From positions 1 to 26,455 of IMG/VR virus record IMGVR_UViG_3300007265_000032: a DNA stretch of 26,455 nucleotides. The stretch is one strand, 5' to 3'. The notes under the pieces are model-generated. The model was not told where the DNA came from, did not search any database, and was given only the letters and a program-made list of their open reading frames with translations. A program made the translations under genes and the position numbers. Positions 7,480 to 15,240 of this stretch are shown here, one piece after another (position 1 is the stretch's first letter; each line of letters opens with the position of its first letter). The stretch comes from a virus.

Positions 7480-7524
7480 CTAACCGTGAACGCGTGCTAA
7501 GTCGAATGCAAGTATTTTCTTCAT
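7480..7524 (-). other. 14-codon ORF ending in an amber codon, in frame with the zinc-ribbon gene
   Basis: The ATG overlaps the ejection protein's TGA as ATGA and has AAGGA 8 bases upstream. It reads MKKILAFDLARVHG and then TAG, and the same frame continues directly into the zinc-ribbon gene. The peptide resembles the first strand of RuvC-type nucleases (ILalDlar.tG), but this is only 14 residues. It may be a leader peptide, a decayed gene start, or the true N-terminus cut by a stop. Confidence 0.3.
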
Positions 7525-8204
7525 ACGCTCCATCCTTGCGTGGTTCCGGGATTAAAAGCAGTAGCTCCTGGTTGCCCTGGAGGGCCCGAGGGCACAGTCG
7601 GCCCTGGCTTGTTCGGAGTTGTGGAAGATGGCTTGATGAGTCCCTTCAGAATGTCCGCCAGCCCAGATAGTCCGTTGCCGAGGCTGGGTGCGTTGAGTGA
7701 GTTCAAATCCGCCGAGACGTTCGGTTGATTCTGTGACGCTCCCGCCATTGCGCCAGCATCCTTAAGTCCTTGTGCGGCCTGAAACTTTATTGCTTCATTG
7801 TTTAAAAGATTTGAGAGGTAATTGCTGGAAGATGTCTTAGTCGTCTCCGCGCCAAGTTCGCTGATCGCCGCGCCGGTCGTGCCTGACGGTCCAAAGCCCA
7901 AGCCGCTTGCTCCTACCGTGCTGCGTATCGCTCCCGCTGCGTTGTTTGCGCCGGTGGCGGTAGTCGCTGCCGAGGCTTGCTGAATCATTTTCAGGAACGG
8001 GCTGCCTTCTTTCAGGTAGGGAGTGAAAAAGTCGGTGAGCTGTTTGAATGCTTGCTGCTTATCCGCCATCTCCTGCTGGGCGATTTGCTCTTGTTGCGTG
8101 AGGGCTTTTTGCTGACGACCACCAGCCTGCGCGCCTTCTACGACGCCAGCAACCCCGGTAGCTCCGGCGATTAGCGCGGGAATGAGAGGAATGAGAAATG
8201 GCAT
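7521..8204 (-). CDS. Ejection / internal virion protein with glycine-zipper-like N-terminus
   Basis: A 227-aa protein. The start at 8204 is chosen because its ATG overlaps the upstream stop (TAATG) and GGGAG lies 8 bases before it. The N-terminus is hydrophobic and glycine-rich (MPFLIPLIPALIAGATGVAG). A Gln-rich helix follows (about 30-60), then Ala/Gly/Ser/Thr low complexity, and a Pro/Gly-rich tail. A membrane-active N-terminus with a Gln-rich coil is typical of small podovirus ejection proteins (P22 gp7-like role). This is a role-by-architecture call, not a homology call. Confidence 0.6.
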   Translation of the reverse strand: MPFLIPLIPALIAGATGVAGVVEGAQAGGRQQKALTQQEQIAQQEMADKQQAFKQLTDFFTPYLKEGSPFLKMIQQASAATTATGANNAAGAIRSTVGASGLGFGPSGTTGAAISELGAETTKTSSSNYLSNLLNNEAIKFQAAQGLKDAGAMAGASQNQPNVSADLNSLNAPSLGNGLSGLADILKGLIKPSSTTPNKPGPTVPSGPPGQPGATAFNPGTTQGWSV

Positions 8205-8554
8205 TACGCTACTCCCTTCCACACTGAATAAGGCGTCTTAGAGAGGTTGATGTGCGCGCAGATGCGCTCAATCGTCTCGTCAGGAGCGAAGGCATAAAAT
8301 TGCTGGCCTTTTGGCATCGTCCTTTTCAGCACATCAAGCAATGGCCTGAATTGCACCCTTCCGCGAAAGTCCTCTCGTATCCAAATAGGTTCAACGTGCA
8401 TGACTGGTTGGCGGCAGTGGAATCCCACAATCTCGTTGCCATGCCGAGCCACAGCGATTGCGGATAATTCGGGCGATGGAAGAATGGTGCCGTTCTGAAT
8501 GAACACGTTTTCAACTTTCGACCACTCCTCGGAAGCTAAGAGTTCGTATCTCAT
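8204..8554 (-). CDS. GNAT-fold-like protein in the tail module
   Basis: A 116-aa protein with the order seen in small GNAT-like proteins: an N-terminal helix, a LSAIAVARHGNEIVGFHCRQ strand pair (about 30-50), a VEPIWIREDFRGR strand and loop (about 54-67), a following helix, a YAFAPD strand and a C-terminal VWKG strand. The usual acetyl-CoA loop (Q/R-x-x-G-x-G/A) is not clear; RGRVQF occupies its place, so activity is doubtful. Its ATG overlaps the preceding gene's stop (ATGA). Similar short proteins occur among podovirus tail/ejection genes as I recall, but their role is not established. Confidence 0.5.
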   Translation of the reverse strand: MRYELLASEEWSKVENVFIQNGTILPSPELSAIAVARHGNEIVGFHCRQPVMHVEPIWIREDFRGRVQFRPLLDVLKRTMPKGQQFYAFAPDETIERICAHINLSKTPYSVWKGVA

Positions 8555-9081
8555 TCGAGTATCGGACTCCTTGGATTGCGTCCCCCGCCACGGCCAACGG
8601 GCTCACGAATAGGCCGTGCGGGAGTCGCTGTTGACGCTGGCGCTCCAAAGCTGAACCCTCCACCGTTCAATGCTTGTTGCAGCCAAGTCAGCGGAGCGCC
8701 AAATCCCGCAGCGTTTCCTGTCTGTCCCGATGGTGGACTTACTTCGTTCAAGTTCCCCAGCGGATTGAAAGAAGTGACATTCCCCGCGCCGGCTGGCTTC
8801 GCGAACAAAGAGCCGATGAACGTGGAGAGGTTTTGCAGATAGGATGGATCATAGCCCGCGCTTGGACCCGATGCGCGTGTGGCTTGCGGTCCTACAACGT
8901 TCGGAGGGAGTGCTGGCGGTGCGACATCTCCTTGCGCTGGGCGCAAGGGATTGGTTGGCGGAGTTGCGCCTGCACCACCTCCCGCTCTTGGCGCTACGCC
9001 ACTACTGACAGCGGGGCTAAATCCCGGTATTCCAGAGTTGCCGACCATCCCCGAATTGCCGAGATACATTGCGTTTGCCAT
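8551..9081 (-). CDS. Pro/Gly-rich low-complexity virion protein
   Basis: A 176-aa protein. The start at 9081 is chosen because its ATG overlaps the upstream stop (TGATG); an alternative ATG at 9108 would add 9 residues. Composition is dominated by Gly, Pro, Ala, Ser and Asn. A slightly more ordered helix lies near the middle (YLQNLSTFIGSLFAKP), and the C-terminus is basic and Gly-rich. No domain is recognised. By position between the nozzle and ejection genes it may be a flexible tail-tip or internal component. Confidence 0.6.
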   Translation of the reverse strand: MANAMYLGNSGMVGNSGIPGFSPAVSSGVAPRAGGGAGATPPTNPLRPAQGDVAPPALPPNVVGPQATRASGPSAGYDPSYLQNLSTFIGSLFAKPAGAGNVTSFNPLGNLNEVSPPSGQTGNAAGFGAPLTWLQQALNGGGFSFGAPASTATPARPIREPVGRGGGRNPRSPILE

Positions 9082-9263
9082 CAGCGGCCCACCACTTGGT
9101 GCGGACATACACCAAACTTACCGATTGCAAAATTGCAGTTCATGCATAGGAGTCGGTAATCGTCAGTCGGAAATCCCGATTTAATTAGGAAGCGATAGAA
9201 GGCAAGCGGGTCTTCTGTTTGTGCCTTGATTCCGCCAACTGGAATCCTCGGTTTAGTTCTCAT
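9081..9263 (-). CDS. C-terminal half of an HNH-type zinc-finger endonuclease domain
   Basis: A 60-aa protein whose ATG overlaps the nozzle stop (ATGA). Residues about 22-55 contain FYRFLIKSGFP, then YRLLCMNCNFAIGKFG, then VCPH. This block closely resembles the C-terminal half of a phage HNH-like family whose complete members carry an upstream CxxC and an IDHxxGG motif before 'fYrwL...gyP..yqvLCfNCN.akg.yg.CPH'. The N-terminal zinc pair and the catalytic His are absent. It could be a decayed homing endonuclease or a small zinc-binding protein kept for another purpose. The precise stop/start overlap argues that it is still translated. Confidence 0.6.
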   Translation of the reverse strand: MRTKPRIPVGGIKAQTEDPLAFYRFLIKSGFPTDDYRLLCMNCNFAIGKFGVCPHQVVGR

Positions 9264-11869
9264 CGCCCGGTCACGTTCGTGTACTGAATCTCAAAACCAC
9301 GCAACTCATACAATCCCGGCGCGGATGGAAAGTTGGTATTGATTTGGAATCGACGGCCTTTCGAGGAGCGTGTCGCACCGAACTTGTACAGTGCAGGGGA
9401 ATATTCCAATCCAAAGATGTTCGTCTTGCTGTCCACGCCCGGCCTGAGCGTCACCGTGTTCCCACTGTCGTCCGCAAGTCCCACAACGTACTTGTCGTCG
9501 TCGTAGCTGAATACCTGCCATGTCCAGTTTTGGCTAGGAATGTTTTGCGGAAACTGATTGGTCAGCACGCGCATCCAGTCAAATGTTTTCACCATCTGCG
9601 GATTCTGATTGCCGAAAGCATGGAGGCGGCAACTTCCAGTGACGTTTTGCTCCGCAGAAATGGTGTAAAAAGTGGGCTGCCAATCCGCATCGGTAATCAG
9701 GTCCACATCTCCTGCGAGCAGGTGATTGACGGAATTCCCATCATAGGCGGTACAGATTCCTTCGCAGTTGATGTCGAACTCGTACCACGTCGGTTGATTC
9801 GTCGCCATGTCGAAAGTGAAGAACGATGGCTGGCCGTTCGAGGCAAGCAAGTCGAGGTCCAGCAAAAGCAGCTTGTTGTTGAAGGTGGAATTATCGAGGG
9901 CTACGGCAAGGGCCAGCCAAGAACGGTCGCCGCGCTTGTAGTACGTCATTTTGGCGAATTGAAGCCGTGCGCCATTGATGCGGTTCAGCGTGGATTGTTT
10001 GGGCTTCCCGATATTCTTTGGCGCGTAGTGGTCGGTGAACAACCACACTTCACGGTCAGAGGAAAGCCAGATAGCACCCAGCGGTGTAACCGCCGTCGCG
10101 TATGGTGAACCACACCCAATCTTGTAGGGGAGTCTCTGAATGGTCGCGCCTAGCTGGAAAGGACTGGCTACCGTGTTGTCGGAAAGCAGGCCAGTCATCT
10201 TGAACATGTCCTGATGGTTCGACCAAATAATTAGTCCTGTAGGCAGGTTTACCGAGCCGTTTAATTGCCCGTCGCCAATCGGTAACGTGACCGTATTCAA
10301 CGGCGCGGAGTTTTCGGGAGGCTGCCCAACCACAGTCGCTTCGATGTTGGTGTAGAAAAATGTCGATGGCGCGGCAGGAACTCCGTAGATGATTATGCGC
10401 CCCTGATACTGCTCAAGGGATTGGCCAATCGGCGGAGGGACATTGTAAATCTGCGTGATCTCGCTGGAGAACGGAACGTTAGGAGGAGCGGAGTTGGCGG
10501 TATCAATAAACCGGAATCCTGCCGCAGTAATTGTGAGTCCGCTTCCAAGAAAGAGCGAATTCCTGCCAATTTTGAAATACACCGCTCCGCCATCCCCAGT
10601 AGCGTAGAGACGGACGTGCGTGGCTTGCGGGTCGATAACCTGAAAACGGGAATTTGTTGCTGCTAGCGTCGCGTTGAACGGAGCCGCCAAAGTCATCGCT
10701 GTGGTGCTCGCTACGGAAGCGATGACCGCGCTACCTACTGCGCCCGTAACCGTTTCGAGCCACAGAATTTTGCCTACCCATGCGGATGTGAAGCTGGTTC
10801 CGACTCCGGCAACCGATGTGCTGTTGGCCGTAACGCTGACCGTGCCTGTCTCTACAAGGTCGATGGTTCCGGTTTGACTCGTGTATTTTACGAACTGAGA
10901 CGCCGGCGACGGGGCGCTGACCTCTCCGGTATTCGCGTTTTCCCATGCGTACTGATAAGAACGGCCTACCGTTTGCGTAATCCCCAGTGTCACCGTGCCA
11001 GCGCCGCTAGTTGTTGGCGGTCCCACATTGGGGTAGGTAAACGCCGAAGCGCCTGTAACGGTGATTAGCGCAGCCACGCCCGTTGCCGTGTTGAAGCTCG
11101 TATCCGCGACGCCGGAGATGCCGACGTACTGACCCGTGACTAATCCGTGCGGTGCGGTCGTTGTGATCGTGGCAACGTTGTTAGCGCGCACAGCCCCGGT
11201 CGGCGCAGTAGAGATAGTTGACGTGGTGCCAGCGGTCAGCGTAATCGTTGCGGATACATCCGGTGCATCAATGCCCCAGAACTCGATAAATGGCTGATTC
11301 CCTCCCGTGTGCGAAATCCCTACAAGTACCTTGCTTCGGAATTGCCCGTTGGCCTCGAACACGATGTTGTTGAGTAATTGACGGCTGTACGGCCCATTCA
11401 GAAGAGACTTCGGTAGAGGAAAGGATGTTGTCCCGCCAACATTCAAAATCGTATAGATGTCGAGGAGTGGGCCAGCTTGCACCGTTCCAAAGAATCCACT
11501 GTTGTAGGCAGCGAGCGGATATTGGATTATCCATCGCGGGCCAGTCGTTGCTGTATCGTTGTTCTCAAACATCAGCCAGGTCACGACGTTGGGAATGTCC
11601 GTAAAAGAGAACATGGAAACAATGCGCTTGCTGTTCGCCGCGAATCCCGTAGCGGAACTGTTGAACACCGGAGCCCAGCGCGCCCTGCGTATCGTTCCGA
11701 ATTGCCCAGCATAGACATTGGAGCTTTTGGCCCAGAACTGCGGAGAGAGTAGATCCGGCGAGGTGTAGTCATTCCCTCCGCCGATGAGCGAATCGAGAAT
11801 TTCCGATTGCGGCCCAGTTTCCGGCTGCGCGCTTTCAAACTCCGCTGTCGGTCGACGGCGTGCTGGCAT
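9260..11869 (-). CDS. Tail nozzle / DNA-stabilisation protein (short-tail hub)
   Basis: An 869-aa, beta-rich protein that probably forms the tail tube/nozzle closing the capsid (role as in P22 gp10 or T7 gp12). The N-terminus is charged, and a GGNDYTSPDLLSPQFWAKSSN start leads into blade-like repeats ('NvyaGqfGtirrarW', 'GaiWlSsDreVWLFTDHY') suggesting a propeller. Two inserted domains are visible: residues about 226-298 (NVATITTTAPHGLVTGQYVG, a common phage beta-domain) and about 341-412 (GTVSVTANSTSVAGVGTSFT), the latter also found in the adaptor gene next door. The ATG is 3 bases after the adaptor stop. Size, position after the adaptor and before ejection genes all fit. Confidence 0.7.
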   Translation of the reverse strand: MPARRRPTAEFESAQPETGPQSEILDSLIGGGNDYTSPDLLSPQFWAKSSNVYAGQFGTIRRARWAPVFNSSATGFAANSKRIVSMFSFTDIPNVVTWLMFENNDTATTGPRWIIQYPLAAYNSGFFGTVQAGPLLDIYTILNVGGTTSFPLPKSLLNGPYSRQLLNNIVFEANGQFRSKVLVGISHTGGNQPFIEFWGIDAPDVSATITLTAGTTSTISTAPTGAVRANNVATITTTAPHGLVTGQYVGISGVADTSFNTATGVAALITVTGASAFTYPNVGPPTTSGAGTVTLGITQTVGRSYQYAWENANTGEVSAPSPASQFVKYTSQTGTIDLVETGTVSVTANSTSVAGVGTSFTSAWVGKILWLETVTGAVGSAVIASVASTTAMTLAAPFNATLAATNSRFQVIDPQATHVRLYATGDGGAVYFKIGRNSLFLGSGLTITAAGFRFIDTANSAPPNVPFSSEITQIYNVPPPIGQSLEQYQGRIIIYGVPAAPSTFFYTNIEATVVGQPPENSAPLNTVTLPIGDGQLNGSVNLPTGLIIWSNHQDMFKMTGLLSDNTVASPFQLGATIQRLPYKIGCGSPYATAVTPLGAIWLSSDREVWLFTDHYAPKNIGKPKQSTLNRINGARLQFAKMTYYKRGDRSWLALAVALDNSTFNNKLLLLDLDLLASNGQPSFFTFDMATNQPTWYEFDINCEGICTAYDGNSVNHLLAGDVDLITDADWQPTFYTISAEQNVTGSCRLHAFGNQNPQMVKTFDWMRVLTNQFPQNIPSQNWTWQVFSYDDDKYVVGLADDSGNTVTLRPGVDSKTNIFGLEYSPALYKFGATRSSKGRRFQINTNFPSAPGLYELRGFEIQYTNVTGR

Positions 11870-11872
11870 CTG

Positions 11873-12838
11873 TTATCTCTGCGAAGGTAAAACGGTGTAA
11901 CGTGCAATCGACTGCGGGAACCTGCGTCTCCGGGCAGGCTCTTGTCTCTGCCGCGTCATGATGCTGTCCCGCATCGAATCCAGTTCCTTTTCGGCCAAAG
12001 CAGCCCATGTGCCGAAGCGTGAATCATTGCCCGGCGTGGACATGACGTTGCGCGTGGCCACTGTCGAAATAACGTTGTGATGCCCATCGGGAATGTCGGG
12101 CACTGAGGCCAGCGTGTAAGGCGTTGCGCTTCCAATCGCCGGATTAACCGCGTTGAGCGTGGTCAGCGCTATGTCGCTGGTGATTGCTTTTACTCTGTAG
12201 GTTTGCTGGCCTGTGGGGTCGAGAATGATTTCCACGCCCACATCGGTGTCCAAGTCGTTCCCCGGCAAGCCCAACTGGTAATCCGCTGCCAGCACCTTCG
12301 TGAAATTAGTGCTCGCTCCAGTCACCGCAGTGCCAGAAGTCGTGACCGTTCCGCTCGAAAGTAGAACCAGCGGGAGCCAAATGAAGGTGTAAACCACTTC
12401 GATCTGCGCGCCTACTGGAAGAGGCCGCCCCCACAAAATGCTGCCTTTCGAGAATATCTGATACACATACGGACTCGCTGTAGCGGGAGGCTGTGGCGTT
12501 AACTGTTGCTGCGAAAGGTAGTCCGGCTCGTTCCAGTTCCTCGGGTGCGCCGGCGTCCAGTTCGCATCTCCAGGCTGAAGCACGCGAATACGGTCAATTT
12601 GAAACAGTCGAAACGATACCGGACTGTTCAGGTTCCCGTTTTGATTGGCGATAAGGTCGAATTCCGCGGCTTGTGTCGTGACTGTGACAATCTTGATGTC
12701 CGTGAAATAACTGTCGTCCAGTTGGAGAATGTAATCCCAGGTCTCCTTGTACGCTGCGTTTATCTCATCGAGATATTCGCTAACGTCGTAGGCAGGATTA
12801 CGTCTGGAGACGCGCTGTACGAGCGAAAGTGCGTTCAC
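11873..12838 (-). CDS. Head-to-tail adaptor protein
   Basis: A 321-aa protein with a GTG start (no better ATG nearby, weak ribosome site). The N-terminal 60 residues (SLVQRVSRRNP, EYLDEINAAYKETWDYIL) resemble the helical bundle of podovirus adaptors that dock under the portal (role as in P22 gp4 / T7 gp11). Residues about 163-241 are an inserted beta-domain (GTVTTSGTAVTGASTNFT ... SDIALTTLNAV) that is also present in the nozzle protein. The C-terminal helix is Arg-rich (EPARRRRFPQS). It lies between small head/neck genes and the nozzle, as expected for a connector. Confidence 0.65.
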   Translation of the reverse strand: MNALSLVQRVSRRNPAYDVSEYLDEINAAYKETWDYILQLDDSYFTDIKIVTVTTQAAEFDLIANQNGNLNSPVSFRLFQIDRIRVLQPGDANWTPAHPRNWNEPDYLSQQQLTPQPPATASPYVYQIFSKGSILWGRPLPVGAQIEVVYTFIWLPLVLLSSGTVTTSGTAVTGASTNFTKVLAADYQLGLPGNDLDTDVGVEIILDPTGQQTYRVKAITSDIALTTLNAVNPAIGSATPYTLASVPDIPDGHHNVISTVATRNVMSTPGNDSRFGTWAALAEKELDSMRDSIMTRQRQEPARRRRFPQSIARYTVLPSQR

Positions 12839-12841
12839 TTT

Positions 12842-13474
12842 TTAGATTTTGCGGGGAGCAGCCTTCTGTGAAGCTAGATATTCCTCAAACTTCTGAGCGA
12901 CTAGTTGCTGAATCATCTCTGGGTCGGGCTCGATGATCTTGACTTCGCGTGTCGGCGCTTCAAGTGGCCGTGACTGCACAACTTCGGGCGGCGTCATCTT
13001 CAGGATGTCGTAGCATTCATGCTCGTAGCCCGCGGGAGTCAAGCGCCCCGGCTTGCCCTGAATGGCCAAGCGGAACTGAATCTCGTAGGCTTTTACAACC
13101 TGCTTGCGAAACTCCAGATTGCGTTTCTTGCCTTCCGCTTCCAGCGCCTTGATGGTTTCCGGCGTTTCCTTGTCGGTGTTGCAGTACATCAGGCCGGTTG
13201 GGAAAAACTTGCCATTGATCGGGAAGGACTGCCCTTTGTCGCGGCAAATGCGCGAGGCAACATCCTTCGCGGAAGTCACCACTTCCTTGTAGTCGGCTTC
13301 CTTGTCCACCCAGCTCTGGCAGTAGTCGTCACGGTAAAAACCATCAGGGTCGAGCAATGTCCACTCGCCGGCTTTCAGAATGACTTGAATGCGGTAAGCG
13401 ATGGCGTAGTCGATTAACGACCCATCTTCGCCTCGCTTTGGAAAATCTTCAGGAGAGTAAATTGCCCACGGCAT
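12842..13474 (-). CDS. Conserved-looking 210-aa head/neck-region protein
   Basis: The ATG overlaps the preceding stop (TAATG), with AAAGGA 8 bases upstream, so the start is firm. The N-terminal half has mixed strands and helices with WTLLDPDGFYRDDYCQSW. The middle has NGKFFPTGLMYCNTDKETPE, followed by a long Lys/Glu helix. The C-terminal helix ends in a basic PRKI. No recognised domain. Position before the adaptor suggests a virion or assembly role. Confidence 0.65.
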   Translation of the reverse strand: MPWAIYSPEDFPKRGEDGSLIDYAIAYRIQVILKAGEWTLLDPDGFYRDDYCQSWVDKEADYKEVVTSAKDVASRICRDKGQSFPINGKFFPTGLMYCNTDKETPETIKALEAEGKKRNLEFRKQVVKAYEIQFRLAIQGKPGRLTPAGYEHECYDILKMTPPEVVQSRPLEAPTREVKIIEPDPEMIQQLVAQKFEEYLASQKAAPRKI

Positions 13475-13851
13475 TAGATGTTTCCTTTCTGCTGTAACCG
13501 CTCAAAAGCCTGTGCGTAGGCCCGGCTGTATCCCGCGCGTGACTCCGACAAGTGCAACCCGGCATGAACTACCTTGTCCGCTCCGTCCATATATTCGCTG
13601 TCGAGTGACTTTTCCCAGTTCTTGCGGTAATCGTCGCGCTGCTTCTCGTAAAACCTGACAACCTCGCGCGCCGTGGAATTCTCTCGATTCCCTACAGCGA
13701 GAATCTGTAAGTCTTGCTCGGTGACGTGCGTCCCTTCGCAGGTGCGCGCCACGTACTCTTGGCCCGCGTCGTCCTTGCCGACGACTTCGCAGCGGCCATC
13801 TTTGGGCCGTCGCCGCGCCTTCAGCTTCCATCCCGCGGGGAGCGAAGCCAT
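13474..13851 (-). CDS. Hypothetical 125-aa protein
   Basis: It starts 2 bases after the preceding stop, and its own stop overlaps the next ATG. The N-terminal half is basic and may be beta-rich (GWKLKARRRPKDGRCEVVGK). The C-terminal half is helical and Arg/Tyr/Glu-rich (AREVVRFYEKQRDDYRKNW ... SRAYAQAFERLQQ). No family is recognised. It lies in the run of small genes between capsid and adaptor. Confidence 0.6.
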   Translation of the reverse strand: MASLPAGWKLKARRRPKDGRCEVVGKDDAGQEYVARTCEGTHVTEQDLQILAVGNRENSTAREVVRFYEKQRDDYRKNWEKSLDSEYMDGADKVVHAGLHLSESRAGYSRAYAQAFERLQQKGNI

Positions 13852-13853
13852 AG

Positions 13854-14093
13854 CTACGCGACTTGGTACACGCCGGGCAAAGGGCTCTCGGCTGCCGCGA
13901 AATCGAAGTTCGTCACCGTAGTCGCGGCAGCAGCAAGCGCCGTTTGCAGCGCGGCGTTCTGTGCCGCCGTCAATTCCATGTCCACAAGAATCGACTGGTA
14001 GGGCAGCGTGCCCGTGTAGATTTTCAGCCGTGCGGCGCCGGAAGCTCCAGCGATGGCGGTTACTTCAAGACGAGTCGAGACTAACGTAGCCAT
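13854..14093 (-). CDS. Hypothetical 79-aa protein
   Basis: A very good ribosome site (AAGGAGAG, 5 bases before ATG) supports it. The product begins with two short strands (MATLVSTRLEVTAIAG, then RLKIYTGTLPYQSILVDMEL) and continues with an Ala/Thr-rich helix. It may be a small head decoration or connector. No family is recognised. Confidence 0.6.
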   Translation of the reverse strand: MATLVSTRLEVTAIAGASGAARLKIYTGTLPYQSILVDMELTAAQNAALQTALAAAATTVTNFDFAAAESPLPGVYQVA

Positions 14094-14102
14094 GTTCTCT
14101 CC

Positions 14103-14525
14103 TTAACCGAGATGCGCGTAAATGTTGAAACCTGTTGCGGTGCCGAGCGTGACGCCGGAAGCGGTGATTGCCAGCTTCCCACACCCGCCAAGCCCTGAAA
14201 CGTTGAAAGAAACCAGCGTGGAAACGCCGCCAGTCCATGCAGCCTGCGCAGCGCCTATGGGCTGAAACGTCGTACCTCCATCAAAAGAGGCAAGCAACTG
14301 CAATGAGATAGCTCCCGTCGCGCCCGGCGCCGCATTCGGAACTGCTTCCACCCAGAGCGTGCCGCGCGGGATGGATGACTGTGGCGGCAAGCCAAACGCT
14401 GGCCCTTGCACCGTCCCAGCGAAGAATCCCGCCGCTGTGAAATACAGCGGCAGGTCCTCGCCAATCAGCAGCGTGTACGAGCCGACATTGGGACTATTCG
14501 CTGATGGAATGTTGGCGATCGGCAT
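14103..14525 (-). CDS. Small beta-rich capsid-region protein (decoration candidate)
   Basis: A 140-aa protein. The pattern is that of a beta-sandwich: SYTLLIGEDLPLYFTAAGFFAG, TLWVEAVPNA, ISLQLLASFDGGTTFQPIG (a 'dGGttf' turn), VSTLVSFNVSG, KLAITASGVT, GFNIYAHLG. Such proteins downstream of the major capsid gene are often head-decoration or cement proteins. No specific family is recognised. It follows the 114-aa gene by 5 bases. Confidence 0.6.
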   Translation of the reverse strand: MPIANIPSANSPNVGSYTLLIGEDLPLYFTAAGFFAGTVQGPAFGLPPQSSIPRGTLWVEAVPNAAPGATGAISLQLLASFDGGTTFQPIGAAQAAWTGGVSTLVSFNVSGLGGCGKLAITASGVTLGTATGFNIYAHLG

Positions 14526-14530
14526 TTAGG

Positions 14531-14875
14531 TTAGTGTCCGAAAGCGCAGAGGGCCGTGGTCACTGCGGCGGCGCTGCTGGCGTTGGCCTGCTCGACTCCA
14601 GTCGAAGAAACCGCGTAAATCAGGTTTCCCGTGGAGCTGCTGATGATGGAGTAGGTGGCTACCTGTCCGTCTGCCCAGATCCCCACCGGCCCGAAGGTCG
14701 GAGAAGACTGAAGCTGCGAATCGGAAGTAGCCGCGAAGGTGTTGAGCGTGAATAGGGCGGGAGTCATGGCGTACCCACCAGTCGCGTAGTTCCCCGAATC
14801 GTTGACAGATACGATCACGAAAAACTCGCTCGCTCCCCATGCCCACTTATATTTTGGTGTTGCGGCAAGTGCCAT
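14531..14875 (-). CDS. Hypothetical 114-aa beta-rich protein
   Basis: It starts 3 bases after the upstream stop, with GGAAAA upstream as a ribosome site. It is rich in Ser, Thr, Ala and Gly with strand-like segments (SEFFVIVSVND, VATYSIISSSTGNLIYAVS). A second beta-rich small protein next to the capsid gene, it may be a decoration or head-stabilising protein. Low specificity. Confidence 0.6.
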   Translation of the reverse strand: MALAATPKYKWAWGASEFFVIVSVNDSGNYATGGYAMTPALFTLNTFAATSDSQLQSSPTFGPVGIWADGQVATYSIISSSTGNLIYAVSSTGVEQANASSAAAVTTALCAFGH

Positions 14876-14878
14876 CGG

Positions 14879-15049
14879 TTATTTTCCGTTCTCCGGGTCA
14901 TACTCCGAGTCTTTCGACTTGGTAGGCCCGTTGATTTTGTTGCTGAAAAACTCGTCGGCGCTTTCCATTGCCTGACTGACCACGGGGCCAACTTCCTTTT
15001 CAGGGGCGTGCCCGTAAATGCTCGCTCCGCTGCCGTTATTCTTCGCCAT
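14879..15049 (-). CDS. Small 56-aa protein, paralogue of its neighbour
   Basis: The ribosome site is excellent (AAGGAGG, 4 bases before ATG). The product starts MAKNNGSGASIYGHAPEKEV and continues GPVVSQAMESADEFFSNK, then a charged tail ending in DPENGK. The IYGxxPxxxVxxVxxxAM pattern is shared with the 59-aa gene immediately upstream, so the two look like a tandem duplication. Function unknown; encoded directly after the major capsid protein. Confidence 0.65.
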   Translation of the reverse strand: MAKNNGSGASIYGHAPEKEVGPVVSQAMESADEFFSNKINGPTKSKDSEYDPENGK

Positions 15050-15058
15050 GATTCCTCC

Positions 15059-15238
15059 TTAAGGCTTTGCCTGGCCCAAGTTGCCAGTGATGTCGCGGGA
15101 ACTGGAGGCGTCCGCGCCAGTCGCGCTTTCCGCCTCCGTGGTCTTGCCTACACCCTTCATGCACTTCATGGCCATGTCTGTGACCTTTTGCACGTCGGGC
15201 TGCGGGTCATCGCCGTAGATAGTTTTCTTGTCAGCCAT
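15059..15238 (-). CDS. Small 59-aa protein, paralogue of its neighbour
   Basis: The ATG at 15238 lies 2 bases after the capsid stop; a longer frame to 15301 would start inside the capsid gene. It starts MADKKTIYGDDPQPDVQKVT and continues DMAMKCMKGVGKTTEAESATG. The IYG-x2-P-x3-V...AM pattern is shared with the 56-aa gene downstream, which points to duplication. It could be a small capsid-associated or assembly peptide. Confidence 0.65.
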   Translation of the reverse strand: MADKKTIYGDDPQPDVQKVTDMAMKCMKGVGKTTEAESATGADASSSRDITGNLGQAKP

Positions 15239-15240
15239 GA

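Noticed and set aside
9344-10108. 254-aa plus-strand ORF
   Set aside because: Antisense shadow of the nozzle gene.
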